The notes under the pieces are model-generated. The model made no database searches. It was not told the origin of the DNA and was given only the letters and a program-made list of their open reading frames with translations. From assembly GCA_003290165.1 (NCBI GenBank), contig QNQO01010655.1:124001-188000 (forward strand): a stretch of 64,000 nt of DNA, written 5' to 3'. This document shows, in pieces, positions 22,703 through 34,671 of this stretch. The number at the start of each line of letters is the position of its first letter. The stretch's first letter is position 1. The stretch is from Berberis thunbergii (taxonomy: Eukaryota > Streptophyta > Magnoliopsida > Ranunculales > Berberidaceae). The position numbers and the translations under genes were made by a program.

Positions 22703-25057
22703 TTAAACACGGACAGAAGCTTTACCCTTCTTAGTCTTGCAACGTTTGCCCGGGAGGGCCGTCGATTTGACTTTAATCTGTTGATCCTTATCAGAGAGCG
22801 CCCCCAAATGTAAATCCTTAATAGCCTGTGGTTCCAGACCCAACTCCGATTTCGACGCAGCCTCGTCACTCTCATCCGTGGTGTTAACCATTGTATTGGT
22901 GGGGTTTGAATGTTTCTTACTTTGCAAAACACGGTTCTCCTCCACCAACTGGACGAAAACATCATACAGACTTCCATCCATTTCATTTCTGACTGCCGTA
23001 GGCCCTGAGACATTACCCGTTGCCATGGATTGAGCGCACTTGGCCATAACTTCTGTCAACTGTTCCATCACCGTCGGCTTCGCTATGTCATTCCCAACAT
23101 CATTCCCTGTTGCCCGAGATACCACGTCCTTGGGCGTTAACTGCGGATGAGAGAGGATTGACCGAGGACCTGCTGAACTCTGTATTGGTGAGCTGGACTG
23201 CATGGGCCAGTCCTTAGAAGGGCTGGACTGAGCTTGGCCTTGAATAGGCTGTTGGTGTTCCAGCGTGCTATCTTGAGCAGGAACAGAACTAATGATGTTC
23301 GCAGGGCCAGGAACATCCATCGGAACAGCGCTAGAACTCAAGAAATTCGCTGGGTATGAGCTGGTGATGGAAATCGCATGACCTGGACCAATGTCTAGGC
23401 TGGAGCCTGTCGCTGGAAATAGACCTGTGTCGGGCCCTGGATCATTGCATGTTGGAACAGAAGGAGAATGGCCAGGACTGTTTGTGGCTTGAACTGCATG
23501 GAGGCACAAATTGGTGGTCGCTGGAACCCGGAGAGAACCTGAGTCGGACATCAAGACACTGCCTGGACGAATGTTGTTGGTCACGGTGTTTGTCGCTGAA
23601 ACATTACCGGCACGAGTATTGTGCGCTAAACCACTGTCGGGACAAGTGCCGATCGCTGTATGTTGTCCGGGACTGCTGATGGTGCCAGGAGCAGGACCAA
23701 CAGGGCCTGTACTGAATGTATTCGGTTGGATGATCGCAATACCAGGACTGCTTACAGGCTTAGTGACAAAACATGGCAAGTGTTCGCGCTCCGTAACATC
23801 CTGCGACATCGCTACTACGGGATTAGTGTACAATTCAGCTACAAGACCCCCCTTGGCCCCTTCTTGTAAGTCTAAAGATGAATTTGTCGGCTGAGCTTGA
23901 ATTCCAGTAGTATTAGCAATCTCCGAAATAGTGTACCCCGCCTCCAGGAGACATTCTTCTGTATTCTCAGTTACCTTCTCAACACTAACCTGAGCCAAAT
24001 GCTCACTCTCATCATCAACAATGTGATCATTAAGCTTGTCAAATTTATTAGACAACTCCATCTTGGCCGGAACCATGGCCACCGGCCTCGTTTCCCCAAT
24101 GTCCTCAACCAATTCTTCCCCGTGGCTATTCTTAGCGCCACTCGGACCAACCGTTGGTCGCTCAATTTGATTTTTGTTGAGCACGGGCACATATTGTTGT
24201 TTGAAAGTTTTGTGTTCAACAGGCGGTTTACTCGTCTTCTCTACATTACCGGAGTCGGGAACTTCCCCACCGGCCTTGAGTCCAAATTTTTTCCTACAAA
24301 AAGCCTCTTGGTGGCCTATCAAGGAACAAAAGTTGCAATATTTGAAATCGGGATATTCGATTTTCTGCCAGAATCCTCGGTTATTTGCCCTGTCAATCCA
24401 AACTCTATTCGGTAGTTTCTCCGCTAAAGACATCTCCACACACACACGGGCAAAATCAGGCCGAGTGAGACAACGAGTATGGTCGTCCATCCGCAAATAA
24501 CCACCAAAAGAATTCACAATAGCCTTTAAAATAGGGGGATGAAATAAGTGCAAAGGAAGGTTAGGTAACTCTACCCATAGGGGCACCGAAACGGGATCCT
24601 CCTTCAAGCTAAAACCATCATGCCAGCGGAAGGCTTTAAATCGAACTCCTCGAATCAGGAATGAGTCCCTCGACAGAACTTTCTTTGCTTCTACCTCCGA
24701 TTGAAGTCGTACTAGCACATGTCTTTGGTTCAACAAGCCTAACGAGAAGTCACCCAAAATTCCCCAAGTTCGATGAATGGAATCACGAATATCTGTCAAA
24801 GTCGGACGGTAACTAGAAAATTTGAGAACAATGACATGTTTCTCCATGAAAACTTCCCCACGAACCTCATCGGATGTCGTGATTCCGATAGCTGGAGCCC
24901 CCTCCTTACGGAACCGGGTTCCTTCGACCTGAGTATCAACATTGTCATCAACCAAAATCTTACCCAGAATCTGGGCGAAAGAGGGCTTTGGGGATCCGGC
25001 GGGTAATGCCCCATGGCCAGGACCAGTGGGAGAAAGACTGGCGGCTTGCACGGTCAT
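22703..25057 (-). CDS. LINE ORF1: DUF4283 / zinc-knuckle nucleic-acid-binding protein
   Basis: Open frame of 784 aa from the first ATG (25,055-25,057); the frame stays open further upstream, so the true start is uncertain. Residues about 70-190 match the plant DUF4283 domain (VIVLKFSSYRPTLTDIRDSI, VPLWVELPNLPLHLF). A zinc knuckle CX2CX4HX4C lies at residues 241-254 (CNFCSLIGHQEAFC). The rest is a long Ser/Thr/Pro/Gly-rich tail with no domain I recognise. ORF1 proteins of this type bind element RNA in the ribonucleoprotein used for target-primed reverse transcription. The frame has no break, in contrast to ORF2. Confidence 0.85.
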   Translation of the reverse strand: MTVQAASLSPTGPGHGALPAGSPKPSFAQILGKILVDDNVDTQVEGTRFRKEGAPAIGITTSDEVRGEVFMEKHVIVLKFSSYRPTLTDIRDSIHRTWGILGDFSLGLLNQRHVLVRLQSEVEAKKVLSRDSFLIRGVRFKAFRWHDGFSLKEDPVSVPLWVELPNLPLHLFHPPILKAIVNSFGGYLRMDDHTRCLTRPDFARVCVEMSLAEKLPNRVWIDRANNRGFWQKIEYPDFKYCNFCSLIGHQEAFCRKKFGLKAGGEVPDSGNVEKTSKPPVEHKTFKQQYVPVLNKNQIERPTVGPSGAKNSHGEELVEDIGETRPVAMVPAKMELSNKFDKLNDHIVDDESEHLAQVSVEKVTENTEECLLEAGYTISEIANTTGIQAQPTNSSLDLQEGAKGGLVAELYTNPVVAMSQDVTEREHLPCFVTKPVSSPGIAIIQPNTFSTGPVGPAPGTISSPGQHTAIGTCPDSGLAHNTRAGNVSATNTVTNNIRPGSVLMSDSGSLRVPATTNLCLHAVQATNSPGHSPSVPTCNDPGPDTGLFPATGSSLDIGPGHAISITSSYPANFLSSSAVPMDVPGPANIISSVPAQDSTLEHQQPIQGQAQSSPSKDWPMQSSSPIQSSAGPRSILSHPQLTPKDVVSRATGNDVGNDIAKPTVMEQLTEVMAKCAQSMATGNVSGPTAVRNEMDGSLYDVFVQLVEENRVLQSKKHSNPTNTMVNTTDESDEAASKSELGLEPQAIKDLHLGALSDKDQQIKVKSTALPGKRCKTKKGKASVRV

Positions 25058-26466
25058 CACATCCAGAAAAAATATGTGCAGCCCCAATGACAGGGATCGG
25101 AACGGAGCAGAGCGTAACAAAGATGGCAAATCTTTTATCGGATTGGAGCAGCGGTTTGTAACAGCCCCAGGAGCAGACCGTATGCATATCAGACCGTGCC
25201 GACTCGTAACAGATCAAGATTCGTAACAGATCGCAGGTCAAAACCGACCGGAAAAGGCCAAAAGGATCTGCAGTTCGTGACGTATTGGCCAATCGCGTCG
25301 CTAACTGAACCAACAGTCGATGAATACCAGGCCGTATCGGATGAAACCCCCGATCAACGAGATGTCGGCGCGAAGCCGTATCGGTTTGCAGCGACTAGGT
25401 TTTTCCAAAACGGCGCAATATGCAGCGGTTCATATTAACTCCCAGGAAAGATGAAGGGCTGAGATGAGAGCATCCAAAAAAAACCAATAATGCCCAAAAT
25501 ACCCTTTAGAATCGCCTCAGAGCATTCTAATGTCTTCAAGGCTAACCTAATACATGCTAAAATAATCCATGCACATTTTCATATTATGATCAATTCAAGG
25601 TTTTCTTTATTTTCTTTATTCTTAGCTTATTTTCTACAATCGCACTCTTCTCCTGTGTCGAACACACTTCATCCAAGTGTGTCTCCCTTGTCATTGAAGC
25701 CACTCGGAGCGTACATGACCCAAGTGGGCTGCCACATCGAGTGTCATGCATCTCACCCGATGTTTGATACCTGGCAAGAATTTCTTAAATACTACACGTA
25801 CTATCGAACTCACATGGAACGGCGTACCGATATGCAAGCAAGTTTGCATATCCAAAATTAAATTACACGTATACAAGCAAGTCTGTATACAAAAATAATT
25901 CATTTTTTTCACTTTTTTTTTTGAGTTGTGTAAAAAACTTAAATGTCAATTAAGTATCAAATGTAGTTTACTATCACTTCAAGTAAATAAACTAACATGT
26001 AGCAAACAATAAGAAATGAAATTTCAGTTTGTCTAAAATAAAATACATGACCGAAAATAAATAACAAACAAAGTATTAGACCATCTCATACTGGTTGGGA
26101 AATTAACAACTAAATATTTGTATCACACATAAATTTATTTCTCTACAACCTCACTTCTATCAAGAAGAATACTTTCTAACATGGGGTACAATTCTCTCCT
26201 TCATTCACTTTAACGAAAGCTAAGATAAGTAAATAAACAATGGTTATTGTTATAGGAATAGGTTTGTTATTATTATATGCTATAAGCATGACACTTTTGG
26301 AAGAAAAAGAATTATAAAGGACAATGGTTTTGATTTTAGTTATAGTAAGACTAATGGGCTAAAAGTTAGATGCCATAGGATCCAACTGCACAGGCCCGCC
26401 AGTAAGAGGGTGGCACCAACTTGGGCTTTAGCTAAACAATAGCAAGTATCCAGTTGCATTGGGACT

Positions 26467-27001
26467 TAGGGGTGGGAAAAAATTGATTTAAATTTAGTTA
26501 ATCGATCGAACCGATTTTCAAATTTAGTTTGGTAACCAAACCGAAATATGAGTAAAAAGAAAATAATTTAAACCGAACCGATTATAAACGGTTTTAAATC
26601 GGTTTACGGTTTTGAACCGACTGATTTATAACTGAACCGACTGATTAATTAGATATATATAAATAATTAAATAATAGGTAGGTGTCAATACCTTATTAGT
26701 ACAATAAATGCACTGCAATACACCCTGTTGCATTGAATCGCCCCCATTTTCTCAAAGTTTTCAATTTTGGGCTAAATTTTGGTCTGTAAACAAATTGGGC
26801 ATGTTTTAATGAAAGTCTCTCAAGTGCTTGAAACCAAAATTTTTGGCCCAACCAAACCGATCCAAAATTCGGTTCAATCGAATTCATCGGTTTACAAATA
26901 CAAATTTTGATTTATGTTTGGGTTTTGGGCAAACCAAATGAAATCGGTTCGAAATCGATTTGGAGCTCAAAACCGAACCGAACCGACATTGCCCACTCCT
27001 A
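26467..27001. mobile_element. Non-autonomous hAT element, copy 3 (535 bp)
   Basis: Same insertion as copies 1 and 2. TTGGGACT duplications lie at 26,459-26,466 and 27,002-27,009. The right end has one substitution (CCCACTCCTA). Confidence 0.9.
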
Positions 27002-27967
27002 TTGGGACTTGCAAAGTTACAATAAACCAATTAAATGGGTGAACAAACATAAAAATACTTATGCCACAGAGTGAACAATCAAGTTCACAAATAAATGGTG
27101 AATATGGTACAAAGTGTGTATCACAATGCATACCTGACCTGGTTGAAATTGCCCCTTTTTTTATATCACATGAACCCAACAAAAATTCCATCAAAGGAGT
27201 TGGTAAGACAAATAAAAAAAAAAAAAAAAAGTAGATCATGGACTATTTGATGGTTCATATTAAAAAAAAATGTTGGTAAATTGGTTGAATTTGGGTTCTG
27301 GAGACACTGAGTTACTTAACAGCGGTACTATGCTTATAGGAAGTTATTCATAAAATTATAATTGCACCATAGTAATGTCACATCAATCAGACGTAAGAAC
27401 GTTTATGAGTTTGTTTGACCGAATCAAATTTACAACGAACTTTTTGAAAAAAAAAAAAAAAAAAACACTTGACAAGCAAAATTCATTACATCAAATGTCA
27501 TGTCATATTAACATGAGATTCAATAATTACAAACAACTAATAGAAACATTGAAGAACGGTAGAGTTTTACTCACTGTTTTTGTGAAAATTTCAAAGTTGG
27601 AGCAAAAATTCTTCCTCTATCGCCTTTTTTTTTTCTTCTTCTGTGTGTACCAAGGAGAGAAGGAGAGTAGGTTTCCTTTAAATGAGTTTTAATTAGGGTT
27701 TCACTAGCTTTAGCTAAACACAACCACCACTCATCTTTTACCCACCACCGATCTAAACCTAGGTCTCAAATTCATATCATAAATTAGAATGGCATTTTCC
27801 CAAGAACAATCGGTACCTCCCACTAATTTCAAATCATAAGACGATAAGGGTTGTGACATGTTGAACCAAAATAGTCCATACTGCGAAATTGATGATCGTA
27901 TTGCAGGCTATATTGTCTGTTCCAAACAAGTTAAAACACTATAAACATCAGGGTTTACTAATCAACA

Positions 27968-28275
27968 CACTACACAAAATTGTCATTTTTGTAACAATCC
28001 CAAAAACAGTATCACTTTTGAAGTGTAACAATTCACCTAACAATTTTACACATTTTCACAAACAAAATGATACAATAATTGTATCACCATGAAGAGTATG
28101 GTTATAAAAGTGATACTATTCATTGTGATCCAACTTATTGTATCATTTTTTTGTGTTACTATTTTTCATTTTTAGACTAAATTTAGCTTTGACTTAAAAT
28201 TGTTTAGTGGATTGTAACATCTCAAAAGTGATAATGTTTTTAGAGTTGTTACAAAAGTGTCAATTTGGTGTAGTG
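27968..28275. mobile_element. CACTA-type MITE, unit 3 (308 bp)
   Basis: CACTACACAAAATTG / CAATTTGGTGTAGTG ends with perfect 3 bp duplications ACA at 27,965-27,967 and 28,276-28,278. This defines the element as CACTA superfamily. It is absent from unit 1. Confidence 0.9.
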
Positions 28276-28772
28276 ACAGAACCTATCTGTAATCGATATT
28301 CTTTTGACTGTTGTAACATACTATGATTACCTTAAAATGCTAAATGGACAGTGCACGAAGTCAAAAATGTGTATTAATCAGTATGAGGTTGGGTCTGTCA
28401 CGAAGCCTCCTAAGACTTTGAAACCCACATGCTTCGCATGAATGCTAAAGTCACAAGAAATAGTTCGATTTCTCAGAGGCTGATGACCAAGTTGGATGAA
28501 GAAGTACTTAGATGGCCCATGGAATTTGTTTGTTCTGTTGTTTTCCATTCAGAATCAATGTTTCAAATGCAAAATTCAAGCCAACATTCAATGTTTCCTG
28601 ACATCTACGACCAGTGGCTACTTTTCAAACTATATGTAATGATCTACTTAAATATGTCACCATCTCATGTATCCAAATTAAATCAAACTTCATCTACTAC
28701 AAATTAGCCCCTACAAACAATTCTTTAACTCCATCGTATGGTGAAGAAATAGGAAACAAAAATAATTTTAAG

Positions 28773-29387
28773 ATGTCAGTGAAGAGCTTTGAAAATGTTT
28801 TTGTTTCTCCAGTATCGGCATCTAGGATGTTCAAAGCAGGGATCATAGACTCACACAACCTTGTCCCTAAGCTCATCCCCACAATTATAACTGGAATCAA
28901 AATCGTCCCAGGTGCTGGAGGAATGCCAGACGTCAAGCGGACTGAGTTTAGCACTTGTAAGACCAACCCCACTTATTTGTTTCATTTGTTGATTTTTTTT
29001 ATTATTATATGCTAAACTCAAATATTAGCAGAATTTTTAGAAGATTCCATACATATTTCTCATGTGGTTGTTGTTTCGTTCGTTCTAGTAATACCCTTCA
29101 GCTCCACTATGGACTGCATAGATGTTCTTGATGAAGAAAATTTTGTGTTCAAATACTGGCTGCTAGAAGGTGGACGTAAAGGAACATTGTACAGTGACGC
29201 CGACTATGAAATTAAGTTTGAACCAACTAAGGACGGAGGATGTGTGTGCAAGATGACTGGAAACTACCATGTATATGACAATGTTGAAATCACAGAGGAG
29301 GAAATGAAACTGGGAAAGGAAGGGTTGATGGGCATGTACAAGGCCGTGGAAGCCTACCTCTTGGCAAATCCAGATGCTTACGCTTAG
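28773..29387 (+). CDS. PR-10 / Bet v 1-family protein, copy 3
   Basis: Exons 28,773-28,956 and 29,089-29,387 with a 132 bp GT-AG intron encode 160 aa. Exon 1 matches copy 1. In exon 2, Arg becomes Cys in STMD(R/C)IDVL and Lys becomes Glu in LD(K/E)EN. The frame is open and AATAAA follows at 29,442-29,447. The upstream region carries the small CACTA MITE, and a 45 bp AT tract follows the gene. Confidence 0.9.
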
Positions 29388-29513
29388 CTAATTTGAGAAT
29401 CAACTACGTTTAAGAGTATAAAGTCTGTAAAATGCAAGGAAAATAAAAGTTTTATTGACATGATTAATAAGATGTTATGACATATTTGTATGGTGTCACT
29501 AGGATCAGAAATT

Positions 29514-29516
<3 letters not shown>

Positions 29517-29561
<45 letters not shown>
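29517..29561. repeat. AT microsatellite 3' of PR-10 copy 3
   Basis: About 22 TA repeats, roughly twice the length seen at the same site in units 1 and 2. Confidence 0.9.
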
Positions 29562-29563
<2 letters not shown>

Positions 29564-30420
29564 CTAGGATAAATGTTTGCTTCTTTTGCTTGATTGTCAA
29601 TGAAAAGTCTTTACTTTTTTATCACTTGTTTGTAGTTTCTTATCCTTCTACACTACAATAATTTAGATGATTCGGCCAATTTGTCATTTGTCAATCAAGA
29701 TAAACAAATTTTTTTTACTAAAAGCTGCAATAGATTCTTGGGTGACCTGAAGATATAGTAGTCATAAGGGAACAATTTATGTTATTGACTCCTATTAGTC
29801 ATCCTTTAAGTAGATTGGGTAAGTAAAATATGAGATTGCCTAGCAAGTACTCACGACGACCTAAAGAATGTTAGTCATGGACCAAACTTGCGACTTTGAT
29901 TTCTGGAAGAGCAAGTTGGGTTTATTTTGGTATATTATTGTCATGGATTATCTTTCTTTTTTTTTGCTAAATAAATAACAATTCGTAATCAAAAGATTGT
30001 ACTAATAGTTAAAGATTAATTTGTCCATAAACTATAACAGAAATCTCTGTTTATTATTCATCAAAAGAGGCCAGTATACAGGTAGAGCAATAAGATCACT
30101 CTCTTATGGGAATCCTTAAATTCTACTCGAGGAAAGTAAGTTTGGGATGTTGTTTGATTAGCACTGTAATGACTCCTGACACGCGTTATTAGAGAAACAA
30201 TTGATAATGCTCTCAACAAACCTATTAAACAAAAATGATAATCAACATACAAGAATCTATGAATTCATATAATGTCCATCAGAAGATTGAATAACTTCCT
30301 GAAATTTAATTTTGAATTGTTTGTATAATGTCAATGTCAATGTCAATTAATTTAGCTTTTTTATTGTTATTTAAATGTGGTCATTGTTCATCGATTGATG
30401 ACAATTGATGTGTTGTGACA

Positions 30421-30508
30421 TTGGTCATTGGTCATTGGTCATTGCTCACACATGGGTTGTGACATTGGCCATTGGTCATTAGTCATTGGTCATTGATCAT
30501 TGATCATG
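30421..30508. repeat. GGTCATT short tandem array
   Basis: Imperfect repeats of TTGGTCA(TTG) interrupted by one CTCACACATGGG segment. Unit 2 has only about two units at the matching place (near 11,861-11,880), so the array expanded in unit 3. Confidence 0.8.
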
Positions 30509-31602
30509 GTGGGTCACTAGACAATCAAAACACACGAATAACTTAGCAAACCCAATTGAACCGAATCATTTAATGTAATATGATTTTCATTAGGGGTGGG
30601 CCGCGATGTCGTTTTTGTCTTGATTTTTTCGGCTCTTAATGGGATTAAATAATTTCATCTCGATCTCATCCCGTCCCGATCTAGAATGGAATGGGATGGA
30701 ATAAAGATTTTCAATTCTACCAATCCCGTCCCGTCCCAAACTAATTTATTAATATTAATTATTAATATTTTTAATTATTAATTTTGGTCAGCTTAGAATC
30801 TTTCCTGCAGAAAAATAGTTAATTTGCTTTGTGTCATTGTAAGGGAGGTAGTATTACAATCAGTCATGAATATTTCAGTTGCTAGAGCTCCAAGATCCTA
30901 CCAATCATAGCTCATCTACCTGGAGGAATTTCATATACTCCATATAGGGGATGCATAGACCTACTATTCTACATTGCAACTCATGTACAATCCAGCACTG
31001 GTTTGAGTAACCTATTAGCTTATTTAGAAGTATCATAGGATGGCTAACCAAAGTTGCATGAACCTTCTCCCACCACTCAGAATATTTGGTTTCTGATAAA
31101 ATGGAATGTATTCAACTTGATGGAGGTCAAGCGCTCACCCGCCCTTACCGGAATAGATAATGATGTTTTTCACGAGGAAATATGGTCATCAGGAGCGCTG
31201 AATGAGGTGAAGAAAAAAATTTAAACTTCCCTACTGCATAAATTAGAACTCTTAAAATTTTTAAGGAAACAAGAAAGATGGAGAAAACAAGAATACCATG
31301 ACAGATAATTACTCTTCAATCAGCTAACCGGGGATTGATGAATTTCTTGGAAGGAACATAGCCTTATATCATTATCAGACCTAATCATTCTCATCCTACA
31401 CACTATGTAATTCCTGAACAAATTTTTTTAATACTTTCAATTTGTCTGGGTCCAATCAATGAAATTTTGGATCTCCAACTAAAGAGGTGATTTGTCAATG
31501 GTATACAGTCTTATGGTTTATGAGACCTTAGAATTTGGTAACTCGTATACTTATAGTCAGTAAGGAAATACTAAATCGAAATAACATGGTTAAGAATGTT
31601 AC

Positions 31603-31862
31603 CATAGAGAAAGCTTGCAAGGCTACCAGGAGCGATATAATCCGAGAGAATCAGCTTTTCATGTTGGGTAGGCCCCCAGTAGTAACCCCTAAGTCCCACT
31701 ACATTTGGGTGTCGAATGTTCGCAAATTTCTTAGCCTCCTTAAAGAAATCCTTCTTTTGTTTTGCTACCCCTTATCTCAACCATTTTACAGTCAAGAACA
31801 CCCCATTATCAAGTGTTTCCATGTAAGAAGTCCCATGGCTACCCCATTTTACAGGGCAAGGA
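31603..31862 (-). pseudogene. LRR receptor-like kinase exon fragment, copy 4 (premature stop)
   Basis: Same orphan exon. One substitution turns the Glu codon after KWLR into TAA (near 31,773), and another changes a Gly of the YYWG region. The fragment is therefore closed, in contrast to copies 1 and 3. Confidence 0.7.
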
Positions 31863-32144
31863 TTTTTGTAATTAGGAGGATTTTTGGGAGTGATCTCCAG
31901 ATTAGCACGCTGATCCTGTCTCGAACCCGTGGAATGGGACGAGGTCGGGATGAGGTTTTTCCCATCCCGTCCCGTCCCGATCCCGTATGAACGGGATGGG
32001 ATAGGGATGGGTATATCTCGTCCCATCCCGTCCCGTGCCCACCCCTAATTTTCATAGACAATATTTTACAAATGAATTGGAAAGTTGGAACCGAATCATC
32101 TAACCCTCGGATTTGATACTATTTTTTACATGTGGAAGTGTTAT

Positions 32145-34137
32145 TGATAGTCACATAATTATTACATAATATATCCCTTAATTTATATATGTTAGTGTTT
32201 CGATTATTATAATTTATAATAATTATTTCGTTTTCATGTTTTGGCAGGAATTTGAGCGTTAACGATGAAATGATATTAAGGCGACAACTTAAGGACTGAC
32301 AATTGGTCGATTCTAGTGGTGGTACAAAGCAAAGAGACACATATCTAAACCTAACCCTAATAAACCTAGGTTCACCTAATTTATCCTAAGCCCAAACCTA
32401 AAACATGTTAACCTAAAAACCCAAGACCAATATAATATGAGAACCCTATTTAGTTTCCCCATCTGAGAGAAAGGAGTTGATCTCTTATTCTCTCTTCTTC
32501 CACATCCCTTCTGCTTTTCCACGTTCTTTCTCCCCTCTTCTCTTTTTCAGCCACCACACCACTCCACCCTGCCGGCAATCCTCGCTCGATAGGAGAGCCG
32601 GTAGCGATAATCCCGTCATCACCCTTCATCTCGTCGTCTCTCTCGTTCTCCCAGCCAACAACCACCTCCTCCTTCATCCCACTGAAACAAGGGGCGTGAA
32701 AACCCTGTTTCACGTCATCACACCACACAGCCACCACCACCATCGAGCACCACATTCTCCGCCATCACCCGAGCACCACCACAGCCACCTCGCGCACACA
32801 ACAGTCCCTGTTTCTCCTCCTTCACGAACCGCAGCCCCTGTGTCTCTCCTCTCTCGGCCTCCTTCCTGTTTACCTCTCTCTTTCTCACTGTTTCTATCTC
32901 TCTCACGACCACCGACCACTCGACCACGCCATCAGCCGCCGCCATCGCGAAACAGAGCCTCACCACGACTCTGTTCCGCCTCGCCACAGGACCTTCCTCC
33001 CCTCTCTGGGCATCTCTTCGTCTCGACATCCTTCCTGCCTCCCTCTCTCCCCACCACCGTCACAAGCGGCGCGTCAGCAAGCGGCACACTTCGACGGGAG
33101 AAACAGAGCTCTGCCACTCCTATCTCTGTTTGTTTTTCTGTCTATTTTCGTATCTCATTGCTTCATCATTTACTCTCTCTTTTTCAGGTTCAGAACTAGG
33201 AAGGAGCAGGAGGAAGCTCGTGAGGAGCGAAGCAGACGCGGCGGAGCAGACGGATCGCGCTGGAGACGAAGGTGCAGGGGAGCCGCGCGATTTCTGGCGG
33301 GAAAGATTCAAAATTCTGTTTTACGCTATTTGCACCCCCGAGTTCTCTCTGAGCCACCACAGAGCTTGTGTAGTCATTTTTCTCGAGATTCGCGTCCGTG
33401 CAGAGATGACTTCCACCTCCATTGACGGTGTGACCACCGCTACCATGATCGGCTAAACCATTCACCAAGGCTACGATGAAACCATAGGGTTTCCTAAAGT
33501 TTGTGTATTTAAATTTATTGTTTTCTTTATGCTTGAACGTTAAACACATTTGATTTATGATTTTCAATAATTTGCTTTCACCGATTATATCCTGATTAAT
33601 TATCTAGACTAGTCGGTAGTTAGAAATACCCTTTGTTGAAATTCAAAGCCTGATTTAATCAATTAATCTGAATCTGTGATTGTGTGTGCCGTAAGAAGAC
33701 ACGCAATGCTAGGGGTTTAAGATTAGTTAAAATAAACTTGTTATTGTGTGTGCCGTAAGAAGACACGCAATGCTAGGGGTTTATACCTATGCTGAAATCA
33801 ATTGTGAACTTAGATTAATCTTTAGGTTAGTCATGTTAAATCTTGAAAACAATATTTTTTTATTACACAAATCTCAAAGAACCTGTGGTGGATTCAATGC
33901 CTTGGTTTCCTTTCTCATATTCTTTAAAACTTTTTATTTTGTTTTTAATTTAGATATTTTAATTGTTGTAACCCCAATTTAAATTAGTTTAAATAAACCC
34001 TGAAATTTAATTGCAACCACAGTCCTTGTGGGATCGACCTGTACTTGCCCTTGTCTACCAGTTAGACACTGTGCACTTGCAGTTATTAAAATTAGGTTAA
34101 ATTAACCTATTTATTTAGGTTAGTTAAATCTGCATCA
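32145..34137 (+). repeat. 5' LTR (1,993 bp)
   Basis: TGATAGTCACATAATT to TCTGCATCA. It is nearly identical to the solo LTR at 13,525-15,532 and to the 3' LTR. It contains a CT/CAC-rich transcript-leader-like segment and a short internal duplication of the CCGTAAGAAGACACGCAATG segment (about 33,688 and 33,757). Confidence 0.9.
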
Positions 34138-34141
34138 AGTT

Positions 34142-34160
34142 TTTAGCGCCGTTGCCGGGG
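34142..34160 (+). other. Primer-binding-site motif of the LTR element
   Basis: The bases TTAGCGCCGTTGCCGGGGA lie a few bases after the LTR end. The GCGCCGTTGCCGGGGA motif is typical of plant gypsy-type elements primed by a tRNA 3' end. Which tRNA was not established. Confidence 0.7.
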
Positions 34161-34392
34161 ACTGTAACGGTGTAATTGAATTCAAGAGTTTATTTTCACT
34201 AATTTGTAGTTTAGGTTAATAAAAAAATTAGGACAGATATAGATTGTTTTTACTTTTAGGATAGGCTTGAATTTATTTTTTTAATTATTTCTTTTAAGTC
34301 TTAGAAGTTTTGATACTTGTTTTTTATTTTTTATTTTTGCAGGTATTAACAGGTATGAAGCATATATTACAGGTTGCATATAAAAAAAAAAC

Positions 34393-34424
<32 letters not shown>

Positions 34425-34671
34425 GCACAAGGTTTGAATTGTTTACAGGTTGTTATCGCGTGGACACTCTCAGAAGTTGGCGAGCCGTCAGGTGGACGGT
34501 GCTTCTGATCGACGTCAACTCGACTTTTACCCGGCGTCGCAAGTAACCCAAGAGAGGTTCACGCCGGAGGTAACTTCTTCCCACCGCATCTGCACGCGGT
34601 TTCTGAGTGGATTACTGTGTGTTTTGATTGTTTTGTTTTTAGCTAGAATTGCATGCAAATTTGAATAGATT

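Larger units (their letters stand above)
17651..25533 (-). mobile_element. Full-length L1-type LINE (7.9 kb)
   Basis: Non-LTR retrotransposon on the - strand. The 3' end is a pure 20-base poly(A) tail (T run 17,651-17,670). The 14 bp target duplication CTTCAAGGCTAACC is perfect at 17,637-17,650 and 25,534-25,547. It encodes a DUF4283/zinc-knuckle ORF1 and an ORF2 with endonuclease, reverse transcriptase, zf-RVT-like and RNase H regions. About 470 bp of 5' leader precede ORF1 and about 860 bp of 3' UTR follow ORF2. The empty site is intact in unit 2 (about 7027-7041) and unit 4 (about 50,523-50,537). It is full length and not 5'-truncated, which is uncommon for LINEs. Confidence 0.95.
12529..31176 (+). 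repeat. Duplicated unit 3, expanded by a solo LTR and a LINE
   Basis: Same order as unit 2, enlarged by the solo LTR (13,525-15,532) and the LINE (17,651-25,533). Removing both leaves a unit of about the size of unit 2. It starts with the same bases as the window start. The 3' flank (29,388-31,176) carries a variable AT microsatellite, a GGTCATT-type array and a truncated hAT-like remnant, and I see no gene there. Confidence 0.85.

Noticed and set aside
23449..23894. Plus-strand frames across LINE ORF1
   Set aside because: They are antisense shadows of the ORF1 low-complexity tail.
32477..33199. Long proline/serine/histidine-rich open frames in the LTRs (also 14,076-14,736 and 48,283-49,050)
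   Set aside because: They lie inside LTR copies, arise from CT- and CAC-rich sequence, are open on several frames and strands at once, and have no domain. Frame and length also differ between the three LTR copies.
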